Positions 49,983 through 56,700 of a stretch of 64,000 nucleotides of DNA are shown here, piece by piece. The position numbers and the translations under genes are program-made. Under the pieces are notes generated by a model. The model saw nothing but the letters and a program-made list of their open reading frames with translations, did no database searches and was not told the DNA's origin. Source of the stretch: Methylobacterium sp. J-067 (GTDB lineage: Bacteria; Pseudomonadota; Alphaproteobacteria; Rhizobiales; Beijerinckiaceae); NCBI RefSeq assembly GCF_022829465.1, contig NZ_JAKSXZ010000101.1, positions 1 through 64,000 of the forward strand, read 5' to 3'. Positions within the stretch are counted from its first letter, which is position 1. Every line of letters starts with the position of its first letter.

Positions 49983-50680
49983 CGGATAACCTCCCTGCTG
50001 AGTGACTGGAGCGCAGTCCGCAGCGTTCGATTCTGTTTTTTGATGATTCTGACGAATGGTATCAGCGTGTGCGATGCGAGTTTGACGTAATCACAAGCAT
50101 AGAGCGCATCGATACCGCCGGCCGAAGCAGCATCGAGCGAGTGCACAAGTCTTCACTCCGTCCGAAACACGGCGGACGACAGACCCCATACGACGACAGA
50201 CTCACCGGTGGGTTCTTGTATGTGGTATACCAACGATATCGCATGACAGATCAGCGTCAAGCGCATGTCGCAACAATTCGTTTTTGCGATGCAAAAGACC
50301 GGCGAGGTTCCCGCGGGGGTCGCCAAATCAGCATTCGACGATGTGGGGAACGTCACAGATCGAGGGATGAGCAGCAGAAGGATCTGCCGAACCACCTACG
50401 GGTTCAAACTTAGCCGCCACCCGGGAATGCAATGGATAATATTGCCTGCTTCAGACGAGCCTGAAGCAACGTCCGAAGGTCCGGCGCGGGAGGCCGACAC
50501 TCTGCTCGGGCAGACGATTTTTCGGGCTTAAAATCGAGCGCTGGCGGAGGGAGCGGGACCATCCGCCCAGCGTGCACTAACCCGTTGAAGCACTGACATC
50601 ACAATGCTTTTTGGGCTTGCGCTGGGGGACACATCGGGGGACATCGTGGGGGACACACCTTCCGTCGAACCCCTTCCGTC
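49983..50680. other. 698-bp gene-poor junction between core genome and island
   Basis: Composition changes here from very GC-rich to mixed. It probably contains the transporter promoter next to 49983. A stem-loop lies at 50447-50468 (TGCTTCAG, six-base loop, CTGAAGCA). An 88-codon frame at 50265-50531 has no ribosome site and looks unlike a protein. Three tandem 12-bp repeats lie at 50624-50659. I find no tRNA, so the attachment site is not obvious. Confidence 0.5.
50624..50659. repeat. Three tandem 12-bp repeats before the integrase gene
   Basis: GGGGGACACATC, GGGGGACATCGT and GGGGGACACACC follow each other without gaps, 21 bp before the integrase ATG. The common core is GGGGGACA at exactly 12-bp period. 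They may be arm-type binding sites for the integrase or excisionase, or an autoregulatory operator. They mark the probable left end of the island. Confidence 0.6.
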
Positions 50681-52096
50681 ATGCCCTCTCTAAAGAAGCT
50701 CGGCACTCACCTCGAATGGCACGGCAACCGCATCCGTGTGGTCGTCCGTGTCCCTCCTTCGATGGTTGCGAAGGTGGGCAAGACGAAGCTCAAGGAGACC
50801 CTAAACACCACCGATGTGCTCGAAGCCGAGCGTGAGAAGGTGGACGTGATCAGGCGCCTCCGCTCGTCCCTCCAGGGCACGAAGGCGACAGTTGTACGGG
50901 CCTCGCTCACTGATCAGGCCTTGGAAGTCAAACGGCTGCGGGAAGCAGGTCAGCTCCGCACTGACGATGCCGGGGCAGAGGCAGACGGCTCCGATCCTGA
51001 GGATGATGCCTTCCAGGCGACTGTTGAGTTCATCGAGCACCAGCATGGCGCCGAAGAGGCCGAGCGTTTCGCGGCTGTGGCTCTGGGCATCAGCACACCG
51101 CTTACCTCCCTGGTGGATCGCTGGTTCGCAGAGAAGGACCTGTCCATCGGCTACAAGGAGGACATTCGCCGCGCCCTTGCCCGACTGGAGGCGTGGTGCG
51201 GACGAACTCGCATCCCTAAGTCGGTGGAGGCGATCACTCAACGGATGGCCGGTCGGTACATCCACGACCAGTTCGTGAGCGAACGGGTAGACGTGAACAC
51301 CGCGAACAAGGACTTGTCGTGCCTCCGGTCTTACTGGAAGTGGCTGGGCAAGCGCCACGGGACCAAGGAGAACCCGTGGACAGGCCAGTCCCTGGAGAAG
51401 CCCAAGCTGCGCCGTGAAGCTGCCTCCGCGAGGAAGAGGCCATTCACCGACGAAGAGGTGCGCCGTCTGCTGGCCGGCATCCGGTCCCGAAGAGAACGAG
51501 AGTTCTCGATGATGAGCGCCTTAAGTGGTCTTCGGCTGGAGGAAGTGGCCGGCCTGCGGGTGGGTGACTGTGCGAACGGATGCCTCAAGGTCACTGACGC
51601 AAAGACCCCCAGCGGGCTTCGGACCATTCCAGCCCACCCTGCCCTATCGGAACTGATCGCCAGCAGGAGCACCGGTAAGGCCCCTGATGAGTTCCTGTTC
51701 GAGGACCTAGAGGAGCAGCGGGAGGGATCGAAGCGCGACCGCTCTGCACCTGTCAGCCAAGCCTTCACGCGGGAGCGGAGGCGTCTCGGCGTCGATGAAC
51801 GTGCATCCCTGACCCAGCGGCAGTCCAACGTGGACTTCCACTCATGGAGACGCTGGTTCGTCCGCAAGGCCGTTGAGGGATTGGAACGAGGAGCCAAGGG
51901 TTTCACGGCTTGGACCATCGCGAACGTAGTGGGCCACAAGGCTGAGGATGGCACCCTGGACGGCATCGCTCTTCCCCTTGGCATGACGATGGGCCGGTAT
52001 GCCGGGACCACATCAATGGAAGCGATGCGGGCTTGTGTTGAGGCCGTAGTACTCCCAAAAATAAATTCTGGTGAGACTATACACCAGGGTGAGTAG
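50681..52096 (+). CDS. Tyrosine-type site-specific integrase
   Basis: 471 residues. The N-terminal part (to about 135) is a DUF6538-like / arm-binding region (LEWHGNRIRVVVRVP). The core-binding SAM-like domain is at about 140-240. The catalytic domain is at about 255-455 with Arg285 (SGLRLEEVAGL), His387/Arg390 (FHSWRRWF), His419 (VVGHK) and nucleophile Tyr440 (MGRYAGT). All catalytic residues are intact. It catalyses integration and excision of the island. GC and codon use differ from the genes to its left. Confidence 0.95.
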   Translation: MPSLKKLGTHLEWHGNRIRVVVRVPPSMVAKVGKTKLKETLNTTDVLEAEREKVDVIRRLRSSLQGTKATVVRASLTDQALEVKRLREAGQLRTDDAGAEADGSDPEDDAFQATVEFIEHQHGAEEAERFAAVALGISTPLTSLVDRWFAEKDLSIGYKEDIRRALARLEAWCGRTRIPKSVEAITQRMAGRYIHDQFVSERVDVNTANKDLSCLRSYWKWLGKRHGTKENPWTGQSLEKPKLRREAASARKRPFTDEEVRRLLAGIRSRREREFSMMSALSGLRLEEVAGLRVGDCANGCLKVTDAKTPSGLRTIPAHPALSELIASRSTGKAPDEFLFEDLEEQREGSKRDRSAPVSQAFTRERRRLGVDERASLTQRQSNVDFHSWRRWFVRKAVEGLERGAKGFTAWTIANVVGHKAEDGTLDGIALPLGMTMGRYAGTTSMEAMRACVEAVVLPKINSGETIHQGE

Positions 52097-52285
52097 ATTA
52101 CCCCCACGCGTATGAGTGCTTATCCTCAATAACTTAGTTGGCATTCCCGCGAGTTGTTACTCACCCATGGGTACGTAAAATTATGAATGAGCGCTCACCT
52201 ATCTCTTGACCAAAGTTGATTGCCACACCAAGACTGCATCCGCTGACGCAAAGACGTAGGCGTTACATAGTCTTGGGATGCGGCG

Positions 52286-52513
52286 ATGCTTTCTTTCCGG
52301 TTCGGTCGTGGTGAGTTCGAGGTAGGTGGCGGGACGCTGTTTCTGTCCATCCCTGGCATTGGGGAACTGTGGTTCGAGACCGTCACCAATGCCGATGATC
52401 CGCGCCCGCTTGGGTGGCGAGTTATGGATGATGGAACGCTGACCCTGGAAGTCGGCACCGCTCAAATGGTGTTCTCTCCCTGTCGCGACCCTATCCCGAC
52501 TAGTGCCGCCTAA
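52286..52513 (+). CDS. Hypothetical protein, 75 aa
   Basis: 75 residues with a regular beta-rich pattern (LSFRFGRGEFEVGGGTLFLSIPGIGELWFET, then GWRVMDDGTLTLEVGTAQMVF). No signal peptide or membrane helix. The amino-acid pattern is protein-like, but the ribosome site is weak (GGGATGCGGCG). No family assigned. It lies 190 bp after the integrase on the same strand. It may be a small structural or regulatory protein of the island. Confidence 0.5.
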   Translation: MLSFRFGRGEFEVGGGTLFLSIPGIGELWFETVTNADDPRPLGWRVMDDGTLTLEVGTAQMVFSPCRDPIPTSAA

Positions 52514-52692
52514 ATGCGCTGAGAGGCCCTCCAGAGGCACGGCCGCTAGTTGAGCTACACCACTACGTCTCTGACGTCACAGGCCTTGGCGGCCCTTCCA
52601 TGGTGATTCAGGGGCGCATCGATTTGATGCCCCTCTAGAGCATAGGCGCTCGGGCGCTAACTTGTGCCACCCCTTCAGCAACTGAGGAGACA

Positions 52693-52971
52693 ATGATGTC
52701 TGACATTACAAACCCGACCGTCATCGCCGGTCTGAAATTCGACCTTGAGTGCGAGCATACAGGCGCAGACGAGAGCGGCCTCGCAGCCGACTTGGAGCTT
52801 GTGTTAGAAGCAGTCAAAGCGTCCGACCGGGAACCCGGGCCAAAATTGCAGAAGCTGTACGAAGAGAAGGTTGCGATGGACCCCCGCTTCCTTGCGGCAC
52901 GTTACCTCGACCTTCTCGTAAAGATCGTAGAGGCTTCGCATCGGAAGGAGTTTTCTGACCATCGCGCCTGA
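52693..52971 (+). CDS. Hypothetical acidic helical protein, 92 aa
   Basis: 92 residues (MMSDITNPTVIAG start; the second ATG three bases on is equally possible) with GAGGAG just upstream. It is acidic and helical (ELVLEAVKASDREPGPKLQKLYEEKVAMD), without membrane segment. No family recognised. A CCCCTCTAGAG element of the type discussed for the phage-like genes lies 53 bp upstream (52630-52640). It stands between the integrase and the convergent TIR gene. Confidence 0.55.
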   Translation: MMSDITNPTVIAGLKFDLECEHTGADESGLAADLELVLEAVKASDREPGPKLQKLYEEKVAMDPRFLAARYLDLLVKIVEASHRKEFSDHRA

Positions 52972-53138
52972 TGAAAAAATTCGAGGGGGCATCGACCAAT
53001 TCGAGCTGGCCAATGTCCCCCGTAGGCCTCCCTTAAATCGCAGAGCAACGACCCCACCCGGCATAGCGCTGGGGGGCACCAGCGACAGTGCACGGACGAG
53101 CGCCGGGGAACGCAGCCTTAAGGCCCCAACCGAATACG

Positions 53139-53858
53139 CTAGGAGGAGGCATGAGCAATCCTTGCGGGATCGATGGGGATGCCCGCATCAATCATGCTCT
53201 GCGCCAACTTCGGGACGACCTCTTTGACGTGATCGTTGAACTCCAGTCTCAGCAACCCATCCAGGTCGGACGGCATTTCCAGCGCACCCTTCTTAAGCAC
53301 GACCAACTTAGGACGGCCGAGCGCGGCCATGATCATTCCAGCCTCTAGGATGACGTTCTGTCTGGCTCGCGGCTGACGATCCGCATCATTCTTTGCCTTG
53401 CTGTAACCGTAGTCGTCGGGCGTCATGAGGACGATACCGAAGGCCGAGTCCTCGTAGATGCGATGCTCTAAGGCCTCGATTATGGTCTTGCCTCCGCCGG
53501 GCGCGTTCATGAGTATGAATGGCTGAAGCCCGAGCTTCATCAGACAGAGTTCCAACTGCTCCCTTGCCTGAGTGTCATGCCCGTGGACAACGAAGATTTT
53601 CGCCTGTTCGACTCTAAGCGGCGGCGCAATGACAGGTTCAGCTACCTTCTCGCCAGCTGCCCCAACGAGTGCTGTCTTGAAGGCGTCAATCTCCTGACCC
53701 TGGAACTGAAGTTTGTTCGTGGTGGTGAAGTAATTTAGGACCTGTCTTCTAATGCCGCTGAATCGCCAAGTTGTTCCTTTCTGTTCCCAGCTACCCTTTA
53801 CGCCAGCCCTGTCCACTAATGCCTGTAGCTGCTCGATACCATCGAACCACTTATCCAT
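53139..53858 (-). CDS. TIR-like nucleotide-hydrolase domain protein (PF10137 type)
   Basis: 239 residues. The C-terminal half (about 86-225) is the predicted nucleotide-binding TIR-like fold: KIFVVHGHD (87-95), APGGGKTIIEALE, FGIVLMTPDD and the putative catalytic Glu172 in NVILEAGMIMAALG. TIR enzymes of this kind cleave NAD+ to stop phage growth. The N-terminal ~70 residues (SWEQKGTTWRFSG, then FTTTNKLQFQGQEID) look like a small TBP-like beta-sheet domain, which may sense the trigger. Start at 53858 (MDKWFDG). It is transcribed leftward, opposite to the resolvase. Confidence 0.85.
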   Translation of the reverse strand: MDKWFDGIEQLQALVDRAGVKGSWEQKGTTWRFSGIRRQVLNYFTTTNKLQFQGQEIDAFKTALVGAAGEKVAEPVIAPPLRVEQAKIFVVHGHDTQAREQLELCLMKLGLQPFILMNAPGGGKTIIEALEHRIYEDSAFGIVLMTPDDYGYSKAKNDADRQPRARQNVILEAGMIMAALGRPKLVVLKKGALEMPSDLDGLLRLEFNDHVKEVVPKLAQSMIDAGIPIDPARIAHASS

Positions 53859-53934
53859 TACGGAATCATCCTCGGATCGTTCAGGAAGACTGAGGCAGTG
53901 ACTTAGAGCAGACGCTTTGGCAGTCCATGCGGGC

Positions 53935-54052
53935 TGTCCGCAGGGGTATACCGCAACGGACGGCACCGGGCATGTCCTTAAGCGCGTCCGTAAGGGTTGA
54001 CTTTGTCATACGGACATTCGATCTATCGGACATCGCCCTTTCGGACGGATCG
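53935..54052. promoter_or_regulatory. Tn3-like res recombination site
   Basis: Site I (53935-53962, 28 bp): GTCCG and CGGAC as outer arms, each 4 bp from a central GGTATACC. Site II (53984-54017, 34 bp): GTCCGTA and TACGGAC arms 16 bp apart. The centres are 52 bp apart; Tn3 and gamma-delta res have 28- and 34-bp sites with about 53 bp between centres. A third, less regular pair of CGGAC elements (54027-54045) precedes the resolvase ATG at 54055. Site II also covers a TTGACT -35-like box. Confidence 0.7.
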
Positions 54053-54054
54053 CC

Positions 54055-54687
54055 ATGTCCCGCACCATCCTCTACGCCCGTGTCTCAACGGCCGAACAGA
54101 CCCTCGCCCACCAGCGCAAGCAGGCCGAGGCAGCAGGCTTCGAGATAGACGAGGTGGTCGCTGACGAGGGAGTGTCCGGTCTCACCACCGCCCTCCGCGA
54201 GAGACCGCAGGGCCGCCGCCTGTTCGACATGCTGAGGCGCGGGGATGTGCTCGTGGTCCGCTGGGTGGACCGCTTGGGCCGCAACTACGCGGACGTGACG
54301 GAGACCATACGGGACCTGATGCGCCTTGGTGTCATAGTCCGCACGGTCATCAACGGGCTCACTTTCGACGGGGCCACCAAGGACCCGATGCAGCAAGCCG
54401 TAAGGGATGCCCTCATCGGCTTCATGGCGGCCTCGGCGCAGGCCCAGGCGGAAGCCACCAAGGAGGCACAGAAGGCCGGCATCGAGCACGCCAAGGGGCG
54501 GGATGACGCTTATCTCGGCCGCAAGCCCAGCTTCACGCGGGAACAGTTCGATGCCGTGCGGGATGGCTTGGCGCAGGGCCAGGGGGTGACAGTGGTGGCC
54601 TCAGCGACGGGCCTGAGCCGACAGACGGTCTATCGCATCCGGGACAAGCCAGCGGAGGCAGAGGCAGCTTTAGCGCGGTGGGCCTGA
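54055..54687 (+). CDS. Serine resolvase (Tn3/Hin family small serine recombinase)
   Basis: 210 residues. The catalytic domain reads ILYARVSTAEQ with nucleophile Ser11, then GVSGLTTALRERPQGRRLFDMLRRGDVLVVRWVDRLGRNYADV, the long E helix (VRDALIGFMAASAQAQAEATKEAQKAGIEHAK), and a C-terminal HTH (GVTVVASATGLSRQTVYRIRD). This matches Tn3-type resolvases (about 185 aa). It cuts and rejoins DNA at the res site upstream. No transposase gene accompanies it, so it may resolve dimers of the island's circular form or be a transposon remnant. Confidence 0.94.
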   Translation: MSRTILYARVSTAEQTLAHQRKQAEAAGFEIDEVVADEGVSGLTTALRERPQGRRLFDMLRRGDVLVVRWVDRLGRNYADVTETIRDLMRLGVIVRTVINGLTFDGATKDPMQQAVRDALIGFMAASAQAQAEATKEAQKAGIEHAKGRDDAYLGRKPSFTREQFDAVRDGLAQGQGVTVVASATGLSRQTVYRIRDKPAEAEAALARWA

Positions 54688-55146
54688 GACCACCCTGCCG
54701 GGCGCTGGGCCGAACGCTACGAGGGCGAGCAGAAGGCTCTGGCCCAAGTCGCGGCCTTGGCTCCTCGCGCTGCCTGCTTGGACTACATGCACGATTGAAG
54801 GCGAGTGATTGGTCTCTCATTTAGGATCGAGCAAGCCACTCATCTGTCATGGCAATTTGCCCTGAAGGCCAATTCTTTACCCCTCTAGGGAGAAGGCCGA
54901 GTTTCCGGCTTACCCAAGGTATACCGATCAGGACCGACCAACTCCCTGACGAAGCAAGACGATCTACCTTCCGAGCCAGTTAGGGCTACCACTAGGGAAG
55001 TGCGCTCCCGTCTCAGTCGGGGTGTATCGGTAATCGGTCCCCTTCGAGACCCTCCCCGCGCCCTTCCCGCCCGCCTTCGGGCACCACCTCACCCTCTAGG
55101 AACTCACCATGCCAGAACCACCGACCCGTGTGCCGAGAGGCGCGCG
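54688..55146. other. 459-bp non-coding stretch with repeated CTCTAGG-type motifs
   Basis: The first ~110 bp read as the end of a lost gene: an in-frame stretch RWAERYEGEQKALAQ ... LDYMHD ends at TGA near 54798. Further on, ACCCCTCTAGGGAGA (54879-54893), TACCACTAGGGAAG (54987-55000) and ACCCTCTAGGAA (55091-55102) share a CNCTAGGGA-type core that resembles the T7 late-promoter core CACTATAGGGA. They precede the polymerase-motif gene. The promoter role is inference. Confidence 0.4.
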
Positions 55147-56430
55147 ATGAATACCCATGCCCTACGCCACCGATGGTTCGACAAGTGGCTGACGGCGGGA
55201 TCACCAGAGGCGCAACGGCTGGTGGATGCAGCCCTCAACATCGTCGGCCAGTACGAAGAGGGCTCCCGCAAGCGCAAGCGCAAGCCGGAGGACGACCGTA
55301 GGCACCGCATCATGGTGGAGGCGGTAGCCATGAACCTCGCTCACACGGTCCTGATGCCGTCCGACACTGGCCACCTTGCGGTCATGACGGGCCACATGCA
55401 GCGCCCCCGAAGCCGTTACGATCACCCCGCGTTCGGGGATACCTTCGGGAACCTTCTCACCTCCTTCGCCTCCATCGGATGGCTCACCTTCAGTCCCTCA
55501 CCGGGGATGGGTGAGGCTTCGGCCATCGCTCCAACCTCGATGCTCAAGGCCAAGGTGTCAGGCATTGGAATCAATCTCTCGGGGATCGCCAGAGGCATCG
55601 GGGAGCCGGTCATTCTCTCTCAGAAGGACGATGCTTCCGCCCAGGGCCCTACTCGTGAGTTGGTGGACTATCCCGAGACCACCATGACCCACGCCTTCAG
55701 AAGCGACATGGAAAGCCTGAACAGCTTCCTTGTCGGTGCTGACCTCGACTTCATGGACGATAACCTTGGGATGGTAGACCTCCACCAGCGGCAGCAGCGA
55801 CGCTACTTCACGCTGAAACCGGGGGCCACGGATGCCACCTTCGACCGTGGTGGACGAATGTTCGGAGGTTGGTGGTCGAACCTGCCGAAGACCAGACGAG
55901 GGAACATCAGGATTGAGGGGGAGCCTGTCTGCATCCTCGACTACTCCTCGATGTTCGTGAGGCTGGCCTACGCTTTGATCGGGAAGGAGCCCCCGCCTGA
56001 TGACCTGTATGCCATACCGGGCCTCATAGGGTACCGCAGGGCAACCAAGCTCATCGTCAACTGCCTTATGTTCGATGAGTACGAGCGTAAGCGATGGCCC
56101 AAAGTGGACCGCTCAGACCACGAGATGCCCAGGGGGCTGACCATGCCCCGTGTCAGAGACCTCATTACAGACCACCACCCTGATCTGATCCCCTGCTTCG
56201 GGATGGGTATGGGCCATGAGCTGATGATGACGGAGAGCACCATCCTGATGGAGGTGCTGAAGGAGATGAAGTTCAGGGGTGTCCCTGGCCTAGGTCTCCA
56301 TGATGGTCTGATGGCCCCTGCCCCCCGGATGACTGAGGTAAGGACCATGATGGAGGTGGTATCTCGTCAGATCACCTCTCACACCATCCCTGTCACCGCT
56401 GAGTGCATCCCCTCTGCACTCGTTCAGTAA
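55147..56430 (+). CDS. Small protein with family-A polymerase palm motifs
   Basis: 427 residues, start at ATG 55147 behind GAGAGG. The N-terminal 220 residues are of unknown type, with a basic patch (RKRKRKPEDDRRHR, 41-54). From about 220 the sequence runs RYFTLKPGATD, GGRMFGGWWSNLPKTRRGNI and then ILDYSSMFVRLAYALIG. That last stretch resembles motif A of family-A polymerases (Asp265, DYSxxxxR). YRRATKLIVNCLMF matches motif B (RxxxK, Arg297/Lys301), and GLGLHDGLM matches motif C (HD at 385-386). Spacings are compressed (36 and 85 residues), so only a minimal palm and fingers can be present. Activity is unproven. The next gene is phage-virion-like. Confidence 0.7.
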   Translation: MNTHALRHRWFDKWLTAGSPEAQRLVDAALNIVGQYEEGSRKRKRKPEDDRRHRIMVEAVAMNLAHTVLMPSDTGHLAVMTGHMQRPRSRYDHPAFGDTFGNLLTSFASIGWLTFSPSPGMGEASAIAPTSMLKAKVSGIGINLSGIARGIGEPVILSQKDDASAQGPTRELVDYPETTMTHAFRSDMESLNSFLVGADLDFMDDNLGMVDLHQRQQRRYFTLKPGATDATFDRGGRMFGGWWSNLPKTRRGNIRIEGEPVCILDYSSMFVRLAYALIGKEPPPDDLYAIPGLIGYRRATKLIVNCLMFDEYERKRWPKVDRSDHEMPRGLTMPRVRDLITDHHPDLIPCFGMGMGHELMMTESTILMEVLKEMKFRGVPGLGLHDGLMAPAPRMTEVRTMMEVVSRQITSHTIPVTAECIPSALVQ

Positions 56431-56440
56431 CTGTCACCGA

Positions 56441-56457
56441 ACCTCCCTATAGGAGGG
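56441..56457 (+). promoter_or_regulatory. CTATAGG motif with hairpin potential between two phage-like genes
   Basis: ACCTCCCTATAGGAGGG: CCTCC and GGAGG arms around CTATA. It combines a T7-promoter-like CTATAGG core with a short hairpin, 11 bp after the polymerase-motif gene stop. It could start transcription of the virion-like gene (ATG 56701) or act as a processing hairpin. Confidence 0.35.
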
Positions 56458-56700
56458 CCATAAGGATGGCCTTCCGCCTCGGCTCAACAGCCCAACAATC
56501 TGAGCGCTTATCAGATGGCCCTTTGCGGCCACAGCGCGGGCCGCTGACGGCTAAGAGATCAAACTCCCGACATCTCATGGCCAATCTAAGCACTGCCGCT
56601 CACCCGCCTCCCAACGGCTTAATCTCGAACAGCTGCCTTCCAGGCAAGGGCGAACTGCTCTCGTTCCTCCCATTCACTTCGATCATCATAGGAATACCCA

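Noticed and set aside
50265..50531. 88-codon open frame upstream of the integrase
   Set aside because: No ribosome site, no recognisable motif and composition unlike neighbouring genes; treated as non-coding.
52530..52600. A tRNA-like stretch on the minus strand (GTGGTGTAGCTCAACTAGCGG)
   Set aside because: It resembles a tRNA D-arm, but no matching acceptor, anticodon or T arm can be folded. At best it is a fragment left by integration.
53088..53348. 86-codon plus-strand frame over the 3' end of the TIR gene
   Set aside because: It overlaps the well-supported TIR domain on the other strand and shows no motif of its own.
56466..56700. In-frame N-terminal extension of the virion-like protein
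   Set aside because: The 78 extra residues have no protein-like pattern and the ATG at 56701 gives a typical MAN start, although AGGAGGG lies near 56451.
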